Shown here piece after piece: positions 9,220-18,230 of a stretch of DNA of 64,000 nucleotides (positions are counted from its first letter, which is position 1; every line of letters begins with the position of its first letter). The translations under genes and the position numbers were made by a program. Source of the stretch: JAICMB01 sp035295125 (GTDB lineage: Bacteria; Acidobacteriota; Terriglobia; Bryobacterales; Bryobacteraceae). The notes beneath the pieces are model-generated. The model made no database searches. It was given only the letters and a program-made list of their open reading frames with translations, and had not been told where the DNA came from. The DNA lies in contig DATGJP010000107.1 of the NCBI GenBank assembly GCA_035295125.1, forward strand, positions 135,646 to 199,645. Reading direction: 5' to 3'.

Positions 9220-9696
9220 CTATTCACGCGACCGCGTATAAACGAACTTCACCTGCCCTCCCGTCGCCAATAGCAACTGTTGTCCATTCGCGCTATCCCG
9301 AATCGTCCAGGCATCGAACCTCCGGACCTCTGGTGCGGCGCCCTTCTCATAGTTAAACCGCGCATTGCAGTTGTCCTTGCTCGACACGTGCCCGCCCTCA
9401 TAATGGAAGACAACCGCGTTGCCCTCAAACGTGACATGCCCCGCGCGCGTGATGAAGATCGTCGACGTGCAGTTATACATGGATTGCTGAATTAGACCCG
9501 AGTCCTTGAAACTGCCGTCGCCATAGATCTCCATCTTGACCGACGAACCGCTCGGACGCGCAAACGACCCCGTCGCCCGATTCTGGTACTGGGTGGCCCG
9601 GGTTTCCGTGTAGCCCCACACTCCAATCACGGCAGCCGGAGGAGCGGCTTCTTGCGCATAACAGGCCAAAGTAAACAGAAAGATCAGCTTCCTCAT
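9220..9696 (-). CDS. small secreted protein of unknown function
   Basis: The 158-residue protein has a short signal peptide (about 1-14). The rest is rich in predicted beta strands (VIGVWGYTETRATQYQN, VKMEIYGDGSFKDSGL, HVTFEGNAVVFHYEGG), and the order of strands recalls small lipocalin-like or DUF-type beta-barrel domains that begin with a GxW motif. Two cysteines (in YNCTST and DNCNAR) could form a disulfide. I cannot assign a family. It is transcribed alone and divergently from the sigma/receptor operon that starts about 90 bases away. Confidence 0.65.
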   Translation of the reverse strand: MRKLIFLFTLACYAQEAAPPAAVIGVWGYTETRATQYQNRATGSFARPSGSSVKMEIYGDGSFKDSGLIQQSMYNCTSTIFITRAGHVTFEGNAVVFHYEGGHVSSKDNCNARFNYEKGAAPEVRRFDAWTIRDSANGQQLLLATGGQVKFVYTRSRE

Positions 9697-9787
9697 AACC
9701 CGTAACGCGTGAAACCGGCGCAGGGAGGCTCAAAATCTCGATGGCACCCCGTAGGGAAAAACAAGCCCCTGCGAGTCTTAGGGTTGT

Positions 9788-10747
9788 ATGCGGTTAATTC
9801 ACTGGTCCGGTTTCCTGGCTGGGCTGGTGTTTCCATTCATAATCCACGGCCAGTCGCTCGTGGGCGCTGGTTACTTGGACCCCGGCGCGATTCAGGTTGC
9901 GCCGGGTCAGGTTTTGACCCTGTTTACGACAGGGCTTTCAACGATGCTGAGCAGCGGGCGAACCGCAGCGCAAACCGTCCCGCTGCCCGGTACTTTGGCG
10001 GGCATATCCGTATCACTGCACCAGACCAATCCCGAAACGCGCCGTTCTCTTCCGCTTTTCGCGATCACGCAGTTCAATCACTGCGGCGCAGGTGAAGCGC
10101 CCTCGCCGGCCTGCGTGGTGACGGGCATCACGGTCCAGATCCCATTCGATATTTCGGTGCCGAACTCTCTCATATTCATTGCACCGAACAGCCAGGGAAG
10201 TTCCGAAATTCGCGTCGACGAAAACGGCAACGAAGGGCCGGGTTTTTCCGTCGTTCCTGTTGCAACACAGGTTCACGTTTTGAAATCTTGTGACATTAAC
10301 GGGTCGACATATGGCAGCAACGTCTGTTACCCGCTCGTAACACATCTGGACGGAAGTCCGGTGCTGCAGGCGCCTCGCGCTCCGAATGGCGCTGCGCTAA
10401 CCTTCAGCGAAGCTAATCCGGGCGAAGTGCTGGTGCTCTATGCGTACGGGATGGGGCAGGTGACGACCGACACGCCGGCCGCCGTAACTGGTGCGACGAT
10501 GCAGTATGACTATCGCGCGAACACCGCGCCGTCGATGCCGCTCAGTGGAACATCCCCTCTTTTTGCGGGACTCACGCCCGGACAAATCGGTTTGTACCAG
10601 ATCAATTTCGTCGTTCCGCAACCGCCGGCGGGAACCGCTCCGTGCGGAACCGGCGTGCAATCGAACCTCACCGTCAGTGTTGCCGTCGGCGATACTTATG
10701 ACGGCGCGGCGATCTGCGTGAATACCGGCGCAGCGCCTGCACCATGA
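9788..10747 (+). CDS. secreted protein with a Solibacter-type TIGR03437-like C-terminal domain
   Basis: This 319-residue protein has a signal peptide (about 1-22) and two Ig-like beta modules. The first begins GYLDPGAIQVAPGQVLTLF (about 31-49). The second, about 215-312, has GEVLVLYAYGMGQV and FAGLTPGQIGLYQINFVVP, the hallmark phrases of the TIGR03437 'Solibacter uncharacterised C-terminal domain'. These domains end many extracellular proteins of Solibacter relatives, and their role is unknown. The gene overlaps the following sigma factor gene by four bases (ATGA), so it is the first cistron of a sigma/anti-sigma/receptor operon. Confidence 0.8.
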   Translation: MRLIHWSGFLAGLVFPFIIHGQSLVGAGYLDPGAIQVAPGQVLTLFTTGLSTMLSSGRTAAQTVPLPGTLAGISVSLHQTNPETRRSLPLFAITQFNHCGAGEAPSPACVVTGITVQIPFDISVPNSLIFIAPNSQGSSEIRVDENGNEGPGFSVVPVATQVHVLKSCDINGSTYGSNVCYPLVTHLDGSPVLQAPRAPNGAALTFSEANPGEVLVLYAYGMGQVTTDTPAAVTGATMQYDYRANTAPSMPLSGTSPLFAGLTPGQIGLYQINFVVPQPPAGTAPCGTGVQSNLTVSVAVGDTYDGAAICVNTGAAPAP

Positions 10748-11310
10748 TGTCCCGTTTCCCAGGTGCCGCTGTGGAAAGAGCCGACTCTCAACGAGTGCGG
10801 GAAGCATCGGCCAAGCCGACATGTGAGGAGGAGGTCTCTCGTCTCTTCGAAGAGGCGCGGGACGACGTTTATCGCTACCTGTTGACCCTGGGGCTGTACC
10901 CTCCCCAGGCGCAGGAGGCAGCACAGGAAGTTTTCCTGAAGCTCTACGTGGAGCTGAAAAAAGGAGGGCAGATCGAGAATGTGCGGGCTTGGATCTTCAG
11001 GGTTGCGCACAACCACGGTGTTCGGTTGCGCAGCCGAGAAGACCTGATCCGCCCGTTCGATCCCGAGGTCGAGATCGACTTTCCGGATGTGAAGGAGAAC
11101 CCGGAGCGCAGCATGCTGGAACGAGAGCGCTGGACGCGCTTCCATGAGGCCGTCGACAACCTGTCGCCGCAACAGCGAAACTGCCTCTATCTTCGTGCGG
11201 AGGGATTCCGGTACCGCGAGATCGCGGAGATTCTGGAGATCAGCGACTCCTCGGTCAGTGAGTTTTTACGCCGCGCCATCGGCCGGCTTCGAAAGGCGTT
11301 GCATGTTTAG
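10744..11310 (+). CDS. ECF-type RNA polymerase sigma factor
   Basis: The 188-residue protein has sigma region 2 (about 30-95: RLFEEARDDVYRYLLTLG, EAAQEVFLKLY, AWIFRVAHN) and region 4 (about 130-185: NLSPQQRNCLYLRAEGFRY, SDSSVSEFLRRAIGRLRK). It is coupled by an ATGA overlap to the upstream secreted-protein gene and overlaps the downstream zinc-finger anti-sigma gene by eight bases. The next gene is an Oar-like receptor, so this sigma factor probably controls an outer-membrane uptake or surface system, much as FecI-type sigma factors do. That role is inferred from context. Confidence 0.92.
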   Translation: MMSRFPGAAVERADSQRVREASAKPTCEEEVSRLFEEARDDVYRYLLTLGLYPPQAQEAAQEVFLKLYVELKKGGQIENVRAWIFRVAHNHGVRLRSREDLIRPFDPEVEIDFPDVKENPERSMLERERWTRFHEAVDNLSPQQRNCLYLRAEGFRYREIAEILEISDSSVSEFLRRAIGRLRKALHV

Positions 11311-12976
11311 TTGGGGAAACCATCCGGACGAAGATCATCTGATGCGCTTCTGCGATGGTGAGTTGCGCGCGCGCGAAGCCTCGCGAGTCGCACGGCATCT
11401 GGAAGCATGCTGGGCCTGCCGGACGCAGGTCGAAGACGTGAAGAAGCTCATCGGCGATTACGTACACTACCGCAAGGATGTTCTGCAGGCGTCGCTTCCT
11501 CCTCCGCCCGCACCCTGGAATGACCTCCATCACCAGTTCGCGATCGTTCAACAGCAGGGGCTCGTTCGCAAGCGATCCCGTGTCGTCAGGCTGTTCCAGG
11601 ATGTCTTACGTGAACCCAGTGCCTGGATTCTGGCCGCCGCGGCATCGGTGCTGATGGCGGTCGGCGTTTACGTGCTCACCGACACGCCGTCCCTACAGGC
11701 CGCCGAACTGCTCCAGCGTGCGGTGAAAGCCGAGAAGACGACGGCGACAAAGCACATCGCGAAACAGATTCACGTCCGGACGCTCAATGCCTCATTTAAC
11801 CGCAGCGCCAATATGCGCAACGCAAAACCAGAGGCCGTTGCGCAGGATGAACCCGAGGCAATGGTCGCCGCCTTGTTCTCTGCAGCTCACTACAACTGGC
11901 AGAATCCACTGAGCGCCGAAGCATTTGCTGCCTGGCGGGATCACCTGCCCGATCGCCAGGACGAGGTCGACTCAACGCGTGACGATACCCTCGGCGAGGT
12001 CTACCAGATTCGCACTTCCAGCGCTAATGCTTATATCAGCGAGGCAACTCTCTTCCTGCGAAGAGCGGATCTTCATGCCGTGCGCGAGCGGCTTGAATTT
12101 CAGGGCCGCGAATGGGTGGAACTGACGGAGGATTTCGGTGATTCGACTCCCGTCATTCCTCCGCCGATAGCGCAAGCGCCTCGCGCCGCCATTCCTGCTC
12201 CTGCGCTCGAAAAGCCCGCGGCTCCGCAACCCGCGACTCCCGAAGACGAGTTGGACGTAATCGCGGCCCTGCACCGTGCAGGCGCCGATTTGGGCGATCC
12301 GGTAGATGTAATTCGAAAAGATGATCGCGTGCTTGTAACTGCGGTCGGGCTCGACCCCAAACGAACCGCGCAGTTGCGGGCGTCGTTGGCCGGCATGCCG
12401 CGTGTCGCCGTGCAATTCTCGGAGGCGCGGCCTGCCGGCCCGGCGCAGCCCGACGCGGGTACCCCGATCTTCCAGGGACGCCGTTCGTCGCCATGGCAGG
12501 ACGCCATCACGAAGCAGTTAGGCGGGCCGGTCGATTATCAGTCGTTTGTGGATTCGCTGCTTGAAAACAGCGAAGCGATGATGGCCAGGGCCCACGCGTT
12601 GCGCCGCCTGGCCGAGCGTTTTCCCGTTGGAGTTGAGGCGCAGTTAACGCCAGAGGGCCAGGCAACGCTCGTTGCTATTCGCAGGGAACACCGTGCAGCG
12701 CTGTTCGAACTGTCGCAGCGAATCGACCGCCCCCTTCGTCCGGTGCTGGCTGGACTCGGCGTTAGCATGCCAACGGCGCAGACGGCCGTTGAGAGTACAT
12801 GGCAGGCTCGCGCGCTGCGAGTCTTTGCATCGGCGGAGCAAGTGGACCGCTCGCTCGGCATGATGTTTGCCGCAGCGGGCAGCGATGCGGTGAAAGACTC
12901 GCTTCCGGCGGACCTGGCAGCGGCGTTGGCGCAGTTGGATGCCGGCGCCGCCGCTCAGGCTAAGGAGAGTCGTTAA
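11303..12976 (+). CDS. zinc-finger anti-sigma factor with a large extracytoplasmic domain
   Basis: This 557-residue protein starts with a ZAS-type anti-sigma domain (about 1-50) carrying the HxxxCxxC zinc motif in RHLEACWACR (about 32-41). One TM helix follows at about 110-128 (SAWILAAAASVLMAVGVYVL). The rest, about 420 residues, is outside the membrane and includes a Pro/Ala-rich linker (about 285-315). I chose the ATG at 11303, which overlaps the sigma gene's end; the longer open frame upstream has no support. It probably holds the upstream sigma factor inactive until its outer domain senses a signal, perhaps from the adjoining receptor. The large outer domain matches no family I recognise. 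Confidence 0.82.
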   Translation: MFSWGNHPDEDHLMRFCDGELRAREASRVARHLEACWACRTQVEDVKKLIGDYVHYRKDVLQASLPPPPAPWNDLHHQFAIVQQQGLVRKRSRVVRLFQDVLREPSAWILAAAASVLMAVGVYVLTDTPSLQAAELLQRAVKAEKTTATKHIAKQIHVRTLNASFNRSANMRNAKPEAVAQDEPEAMVAALFSAAHYNWQNPLSAEAFAAWRDHLPDRQDEVDSTRDDTLGEVYQIRTSSANAYISEATLFLRRADLHAVRERLEFQGREWVELTEDFGDSTPVIPPPIAQAPRAAIPAPALEKPAAPQPATPEDELDVIAALHRAGADLGDPVDVIRKDDRVLVTAVGLDPKRTAQLRASLAGMPRVAVQFSEARPAGPAQPDAGTPIFQGRRSSPWQDAITKQLGGPVDYQSFVDSLLENSEAMMARAHALRRLAERFPVGVEAQLTPEGQATLVAIRREHRAALFELSQRIDRPLRPVLAGLGVSMPTAQTAVESTWQARALRVFASAEQVDRSLGMMFAAAGSDAVKDSLPADLAAALAQLDAGAAAQAKESR

Positions 12977-12978
12977 CA

Positions 12979-15954
12979 ATGTTTGCGGCTCGGGTGGCGG
13001 GGTTGTGTCTCTGCCTGTCAGGATCGCTCCTGGCTCAGGAAACGGCCCAACTTTCGGGCTTCATCTGGGACTCTTCCGATGCGCTCGTCCCCGCGGCCGG
13101 CGTCAGCGTGGTGAATGAAGAAACCGGCTTCCGGCGCGACACCCGGTCCGGCGACGGCGGCTCCTACCAGGTGGCATATCTGAATCCCGGCCACTACAAA
13201 ATCACCGTGCGAAGAGACGGTTTTCGCACCCTCGTGCAGTTCGGAATCAAGCTCGATGCGGCCCAATCGGCGCGGCTCGATTTTCATTTGCAACTCGGCG
13301 ACGTGCAGGAAGTCGTGACTGTCAACGGCGGACCGGTGCTGCTGAATGCCGAAGACGCGTCGGTAAGTACGCTGGTCGGGCGAAACTGGATCGAACAACT
13401 TCCGTTGAACGGCCGCGGGTTGCTTACGTTGATGGAACTCGCCCCCGGCGCGATCATTACGCCTGCCAGCGCGGGCGAAGCCGGCCAATTCTCCATCAAC
13501 GGCCAGCGTCCGAATACCAACTTCTTCACGGTCGACGGCGTGAGCGCGAATACCGGCGTCAGCGGCGGAGGTCTTCCCGCGCAGATGTCGGGCGGATCGC
13601 TGCCCAACATGACGGCGTTCGGCAGCCTGCACACCCTCTCGTCGATTGAGGACCTCGACGAGTTCCGCCTCCAGACGTCGACCGCTACACCCGAGTGGGG
13701 CCGCTCGCCGGGCGGTCAAGTGGAGCTGAGCAGCCGGTCCGGCTCCAACGAATTTCACGGAACGGTGTTTGATGCGCTTCGAAACGACGTCCTCGACGCC
13801 AACGACTGGTTCGCAAATCGCCAGGGCGCCGGGCGGTCCGCCATCCACTTCCAGGATTTCGGGGCCACCCTCGGAGGGCCAATTCGCAGAGACCGCACGT
13901 TCGTCTTCCTCTCGTACGAAGGCTTGCGATTGACGCAGCCGTACAACTGGCAGTCAGTCGTTCCCACGCTTGCCGCGCGGCAATCGGCGCCCGCCATGGT
14001 GCAACCGCTTCTAAACGCGTTTCCTTTACCGAATGGCGCGGACCTCGGCGGCGGATTGGGACAGTTCAATGGCAGCACCGCGCGGCCATCCGGTTTCGAT
14101 GGCGGCAGCGTACGAGTCGACCATGCTCTGACATCGCGAATCCTGCTCTTCGGGCGCTTTACCCAGACCCCGTCGTTCTCCAGCGCTGAGCAACTTCAGA
14201 TCAACTCTGTGGAACTCCATTCGAATTCGATCACGGCGGGATTGAACGCTGTGATAAGCCCGGCCATGACCTCCGAGCTTCGGTTTAATACCACCGATAC
14301 GAGCGCGAGTTCGGTGTGGCGATCGGCGGATGGCCAGCCCGTACTGACCTGCTATACCGACGTGCTGCAGGGCGGCGCCGGCGCACCCTGTACGTCGTTC
14401 TATCGCTTCGCCGTGAACGGAATCGGCCAATTAGTGGCGGGAACCGACGCGATGAACCAACAGCGGCAGTGGGACGCGATTGGTTCTCTCGAATGGCGGC
14501 GCGGCTCCCACGACTTCCGATTCGGCTTCGATTTTCGCCGGCTCACGGCCGCAAGAAACGGTCCCCTGACTAGCGTAAACGTCATCGCCGCAAGCCTCCA
14601 GGACGTGTTGAACGGCGTCTTCACCATCAACGAAGCGCAATCCCTGGAGAGAACAGCGCAGGTGGACTCATTCTCGCTGTTCGCCATGGACACCTGGCGC
14701 CTGACGCCGCGATTCTCCCTGACGTATGGCGTGCGCTGGGACATCGATCCGCCGCCTGTCGTGCCTGGGCCGCCGGTAAGCAGTGTTTTGCCGGCTTCGC
14801 CCACGCAACCCGCAAACATCGAGATCTGGCCCATGCGTTATACGAATCTCGCGCCTCATGTGGCCGTAGCCTACCGGGTTCGCGCGGATGGGCGTACCGT
14901 CCTTCGAGCCGGCGCTGGTCTCTACTACGACCCGAATTTCAGTGTTGCAATGGACGGCATCAACGGAACTCCTTACAACATCTGGCAGTTTAATCCTCTG
15001 GTCCCCATCGCGCCATCGCGAACCAATGCGCTCGTAACCTATGGCTTTGCGCCCGATTTCCGGATTCCTTCGACGTGGCAATGGAACGTGACCGTCGAGC
15101 ACGGCATCACTTCGAACGATGCTATCTCAGCCGCCTACGTCGGGTCCAAGGCGGGCAACCTGCTGCGGCGCGAAATCGGTCCCCAAAACAGCCTGATCAC
15201 GCAGCTTGTGCTCGCCACCAATCATGGCGAATCGAATTACAACGCACTGCAACTCCAGTACCGCCGGCGGCTCACACGCGGTCTGCAAGGACTGGTTTCA
15301 TACTCGTGGTCGCATTCCATCGATAACGGGTCGGCGGACTCGGCGATTTACTGGACTCCGTCCGCTGCCTTTGCGGCAGCCGACCTCGCGTCGTCGAATT
15401 TCGACGTGCGCCATACATTCACTGCTGCTTTCTCATTGGCCTTGCCGAAACGTTGGGCGCTCGACGGAATGTTCCGGGCGCGAACTGGATTCCCGATCGA
15501 CGTCCTCGAAGCAGAAAGCGCTTTTGGCCTCACCTTTGCGAATGCTTTTCGGCCGAGTCTCGTTGCTGGCGTGCCGGTCTGGCTCGACGATCCCAATGCT
15601 CCCGGCGGCCGGCGTCTGAACCCGGCCGCGTTCACGGGCCAAAACCTGGTGCAAGGGACCCTGGGCCGCAATGCCATACCCGGGTTCGGAATGTCGCAGC
15701 TCGACCTGGCGCTGCGTCGCAGTTTTGCTCTGACGGAGAGATGTTCGCTGGAAGTCCGTGCGGAGTCGTTCAATCTCGTGAATCACGCGAACTTCGCCGA
15801 TCCCCTGCCGTTTCTTTCCAGCCCGCTGTTCGGGCAATCGGCCTCGATGTTGAACCTGATGTTGGGCAGTGGAAGCCCGAGCACGGGATTGTCTCCGGCA
15901 TTCCAACTCGGCGGACCGCGAGCGGTCCAGTTGGTCGCCCGTTTTCAATTCTGA
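12979..15954 (+). CDS. Oar-like TonB-dependent outer-membrane receptor with carboxypeptidase-regulatory N-terminal domain
   Basis: The 991-residue protein has a signal peptide (about 1-19), a carboxypeptidase-regulatory-like Ig domain (about 23-105: LSGFIWDSSDALVPAAGVSV, YLNPGHYKITVRRDGFR), a plug domain (about 110-250: WIEQLPLNGRGLLTLMELAP, NTNFFTVDGVSANTG, SPGGQVELSSRSGSNEFHG) and a long beta-barrel ending in aromatic VARFQF, as outer-membrane proteins do. This is the Oar/TonB-dependent-receptor layout abundant in Acidobacteria, used for uptake or adhesion at the outer membrane. No SusD-like lipoprotein follows, so a polysaccharide-utilisation locus is not supported. It lies two bases after the anti-sigma gene. 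The ligand is unknown. Confidence 0.9.
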   Translation: MFAARVAGLCLCLSGSLLAQETAQLSGFIWDSSDALVPAAGVSVVNEETGFRRDTRSGDGGSYQVAYLNPGHYKITVRRDGFRTLVQFGIKLDAAQSARLDFHLQLGDVQEVVTVNGGPVLLNAEDASVSTLVGRNWIEQLPLNGRGLLTLMELAPGAIITPASAGEAGQFSINGQRPNTNFFTVDGVSANTGVSGGGLPAQMSGGSLPNMTAFGSLHTLSSIEDLDEFRLQTSTATPEWGRSPGGQVELSSRSGSNEFHGTVFDALRNDVLDANDWFANRQGAGRSAIHFQDFGATLGGPIRRDRTFVFLSYEGLRLTQPYNWQSVVPTLAARQSAPAMVQPLLNAFPLPNGADLGGGLGQFNGSTARPSGFDGGSVRVDHALTSRILLFGRFTQTPSFSSAEQLQINSVELHSNSITAGLNAVISPAMTSELRFNTTDTSASSVWRSADGQPVLTCYTDVLQGGAGAPCTSFYRFAVNGIGQLVAGTDAMNQQRQWDAIGSLEWRRGSHDFRFGFDFRRLTAARNGPLTSVNVIAASLQDVLNGVFTINEAQSLERTAQVDSFSLFAMDTWRLTPRFSLTYGVRWDIDPPPVVPGPPVSSVLPASPTQPANIEIWPMRYTNLAPHVAVAYRVRADGRTVLRAGAGLYYDPNFSVAMDGINGTPYNIWQFNPLVPIAPSRTNALVTYGFAPDFRIPSTWQWNVTVEHGITSNDAISAAYVGSKAGNLLRREIGPQNSLITQLVLATNHGESNYNALQLQYRRRLTRGLQGLVSYSWSHSIDNGSADSAIYWTPSAAFAAADLASSNFDVRHTFTAAFSLALPKRWALDGMFRARTGFPIDVLEAESAFGLTFANAFRPSLVAGVPVWLDDPNAPGGRRLNPAAFTGQNLVQGTLGRNAIPGFGMSQLDLALRRSFALTERCSLEVRAESFNLVNHANFADPLPFLSSPLFGQSASMLNLMLGSGSPSTGLSPAFQLGGPRAVQLVARFQF

Positions 15955-15978
15955 AGGGATTAGAAGCTTTTAAAGAAG

Positions 15979-16010
15979 GTGGAAGGGTGACGCCGGCGGT
16001 TTCGCCCTGG
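15979..16010. repeat. GTGGAAGGGTG-type palindromic repeat copy
   Basis: The 147-base spacer after the Oar-like receptor gene contains GTGGAAGGGTGA followed by CGCCGGCGGTTTCGCCCTGG, a copy of the repeat also seen at 48481, 54681 and 57271. The GGCG-GTTT-CGCC core can form a short hairpin. The rest of this spacer holds only weak inverted repeats such as GTAGC-TTAACG-GTGCTAC near 16022. Confidence 0.7.
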
Positions 16011-16101
16011 TCGCCTTCGGTGTAGCTTAACGGTGCTACCACGCTTCACAAGGCAGGCGAAAGCTTGGCAGACCGCCGCGCAGCAGCCCGAAAGTCACGT
16101 T

Positions 16102-16461
16102 ATGTGTACATGGTCCATAATCGCCCTACTCGTGTGCGCCCTGACGCATGGCACGTCCTGCGGAATCGTGCTCAGCGTAGAAGGCCATGTCGAACTGACT
16201 CGGCGTGGAGTCTCGAAGTCGTTGTCCCAAGGCGAGAATCTCATCCCCGGCGACCGCATCATATCCGCTGATGGCGCTGCCATCATCCAGCTCACTCGCG
16301 GCGGCCAATTTGCCGTTTTCCCCAGCTCCTCGATCATCTTCCGCCGCGACCCGCTCTCGCTCCCCTCCTGGATTGCAACAATAAGAACCAGGATCGGTCG
16401 CTTCGGCCTGTCGGATTCGGCATCCCGACGCTCGAAAGCAGTAATGGCCGTGCGCGGCTAG
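16102..16461 (+). CDS. small secreted FecR-like protein
   Basis: This 119-residue protein begins with a signal peptide (about 1-22, MCTWSIIALLVCALTHGTS). It then has a FecR-type motif: GIVLSVEGHVELTR, QGENLIPGDRIISADGA and IIQLTRGGQFAVFPSSSII (about 22-85). FecR-like modules are beta-rich domains of anti-sigma and sensor proteins, but this one has no membrane anchor and is short, so it is more likely a free periplasmic module. I used the ATG at 16102 because the signal peptide begins there, although the frame is open for 23 more codons upstream. The next gene starts 25 bases downstream in the same direction. Confidence 0.6.
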   Translation: MCTWSIIALLVCALTHGTSCGIVLSVEGHVELTRRGVSKSLSQGENLIPGDRIISADGAAIIQLTRGGQFAVFPSSSIIFRRDPLSLPSWIATIRTRIGRFGLSDSASRRSKAVMAVRG

Positions 16462-16486
16462 GAGTCCACAGGAGGAGGAAAATATC

Positions 16487-17296
16487 ATGCGTTCCATAGT
16501 TGTGTCTCTTATATTCGGCGCCGTTGCAGTTTCTCAGACGCCCGCTACGAAGCTACAAACGGCCGGCATGGTAGGCCTGGCGCCAGGTCAAACCGCCCGG
16601 TTGAACGTGCTCAATCCCGGCTTGCCGGCGCCCGCGGGCACCGCGGTCATCTGTAGCGGCACCTTGTCGATCCAGGACGACAAGCAGAATGAGTTAAAGA
16701 ATACATCTGTATCGGTGCTACCCGGGCAGAGTTCCGCCGTGGACCTGAACGCCGATACCGATCTCAAAATATCGACTCGCATCCAGATTCGTGGCGTGGT
16801 TTCTTCCTTCCGTACCTGCCTGGTTCCGACGCTCGAAATCTTCGACAACGCCACCGGCAAGACGACCGTGATCGTGACGCAGACCAACGTTACACCGCCG
16901 TCCACCGGCACGACCTTAACCGCCGTCACACCATGCCGCGTCGCCGACACCCGAGCCGACCAGGGCAAGGCCGATCCGTTCGGCCCGCCTACGATCAAAG
17001 GTAATACCTCGCGCAGTTTCCCCATCCCGGCCGGTTCCTGCAGCATTCCTAGCGATGCGCAGGCCTATGCCTTGAACATCACCGTGGTGCCTCATGGTCA
17101 AGTCGGCTTTCTGACCGCCTGGCCTGACGGACAAACCCAGCCGGTTGCGGCAACTTTGACCTGGGCGAACGGAACCTTTATCACGAACTCCGCGATCGTG
17201 GCTGCCGGAAACAACGGAGCCATTGACGTCTACGTGAGTGACGATGCGGATGTCGTCATCGACATCTCCGGATACTTCGAGCCCGCGTCGATATAG
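16487..17296 (+). CDS. secreted protein of a tandem paralogous pair, copy 1
   Basis: The 269-residue product has a signal peptide (about 1-17) and two beta-rich parts. The first (about 20-135) contains LAPGQTARLNVLNPG, SAVDLNADTDLK and TLEIFDNATGKTTVI. The second (about 140-269) contains TPCRVADTRADQG, IPSDAQAYALNITVVPHG, GFLTAWPDG and ends VVIDISGYFEP. This 'CR-ADTR ... D-x-GYF' module recurs at the ends of actinobacterial and acidobacterial surface proteins, and its function is not established. A strong GGAGGAGG site precedes the ATG. Copy 2 follows after 22 bases and has the same layout throughout, so the pair arose by tandem duplication. Confidence 0.75.
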   Translation: MRSIVVSLIFGAVAVSQTPATKLQTAGMVGLAPGQTARLNVLNPGLPAPAGTAVICSGTLSIQDDKQNELKNTSVSVLPGQSSAVDLNADTDLKISTRIQIRGVVSSFRTCLVPTLEIFDNATGKTTVIVTQTNVTPPSTGTTLTAVTPCRVADTRADQGKADPFGPPTIKGNTSRSFPIPAGSCSIPSDAQAYALNITVVPHGQVGFLTAWPDGQTQPVAATLTWANGTFITNSAIVAAGNNGAIDVYVSDDADVVIDISGYFEPASI

Positions 17297-17318
17297 ACTC
17301 GTACGGAGGAGGATCGTC

Positions 17319-18170
17319 ATGCGAAGCTCATGCTTCATACTGCCTGTGTTGCTGGCGGGTGCATTCGCATCCGGCCAGACCGTTGTGCCCACGGAACTGA
17401 GAACGGTCGGAGTGCTTGGGATAACCGCCGGCCAGACCGCGCGCCTCAATGTCTTCGGCCCGCCGTTTCCCAACGGTTTCTTCCCGCCGGTGCCAATTCG
17501 CGCCTGCTCGGCTACGCTCTCCTTCGTCGACCCGCAGAATAACCACCTTAAAGATTCGAACATCATCATCGCCCCCGGCCAAAGTACGTTCCTCGATCTC
17601 AACGCGGATACCGACCTCCCCGCGAGGACGGCACGTTTACAGATTCGCGGCCTGGTTACGATTCAATTTCCCGACCCCGTCTTCTGCAGCGCGGTGCCGA
17701 CCGTCGAGCTGATCGATAACTCCACGGGCAAAACCACCGCGATTCTCGCTCAAACCAACGTCAGCGGCCTGGCGCGTCCCGCCGCTACTTTTACCGCGGT
17801 CGTGCCCTGCCGCATTGCGGATACCCGCACAAATCAGGGTAAAACCGGCGATTTTGGACCACCATTTTTAGCCCACGGCTCGACCCGCACATTTTCCGTT
17901 CCGCTGAGTTCCTGCGGCATTCCCAGCAACGCGCAAGCCTATGCGGTAAACCTGACGGCGCTACCTCATGGCATGGGTGGATTTCTGACCAGTTGGCCCA
18001 GCGGGCAGCCGCAGCCCCTGGCCTCGAACCTGAATTGGTTTAGCGGCGGCGTGGTAGCAAATAATGCCATTGTTTCGGCGGGAACGAACGGATCGATTAA
18101 TGTTTTCGTCAGTGATGACGCCGATCTCATCATCGACATTAACGGGTATTTCGTGGCGAGTTCCGAGTAA
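17319..18170 (+). CDS. secreted protein of a tandem paralogous pair, copy 2
   Basis: The 283-residue product parallels copy 1: signal peptide (about 1-19), then VLGITAGQTARLNVFGPP, FLDLNADTDLP and VELIDNSTGKTTAIL in the first half. The second half has VPCRIADTRTNQG, IPSNAQAYAVNLTALPHG, SGQPQPLASNLNW, VFVSDDADLIIDINGYF. I chose the ATG at 17319 because it has GGAGGAGG directly upstream and opens a signal peptide; a longer frame starting inside copy 1 is not credible. Relative to copy 1 it has short insertions in the first half. Both are probably exported and surface-associated, with unknown ligand. Confidence 0.75.
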   Translation: MRSSCFILPVLLAGAFASGQTVVPTELRTVGVLGITAGQTARLNVFGPPFPNGFFPPVPIRACSATLSFVDPQNNHLKDSNIIIAPGQSTFLDLNADTDLPARTARLQIRGLVTIQFPDPVFCSAVPTVELIDNSTGKTTAILAQTNVSGLARPAATFTAVVPCRIADTRTNQGKTGDFGPPFLAHGSTRTFSVPLSSCGIPSNAQAYAVNLTALPHGMGGFLTSWPSGQPQPLASNLNWFSGGVVANNAIVSAGTNGSINVFVSDDADLIIDINGYFVASSE

Positions 18171-18230
18171 CCACATCACCCGCAGGGGTGCTGGTGTGGC
18201 CTGGTACGTGCATGTACAATGGAGATCACC

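Noticed and set aside
11144..11302. N-terminal extension of the zinc-finger anti-sigma factor into the sigma gene
   Set aside because: The extension is out-of-frame sigma coding sequence. The ATG at 11303 gives the expected start just before the zinc-finger domain.
16021..16075. Possible tRNA (GTAGCTTAAC... resembles a D-arm)
   Set aside because: No acceptor stem, anticodon arm or TTC arm can be formed in the right order. The match is a chance hairpin next to a repeat.
18171..18200. Terminator after the second tandem surface protein
   Set aside because: CCACATCACC and GGTGCTGGTGTGG pair only imperfectly and no T run follows on either strand.
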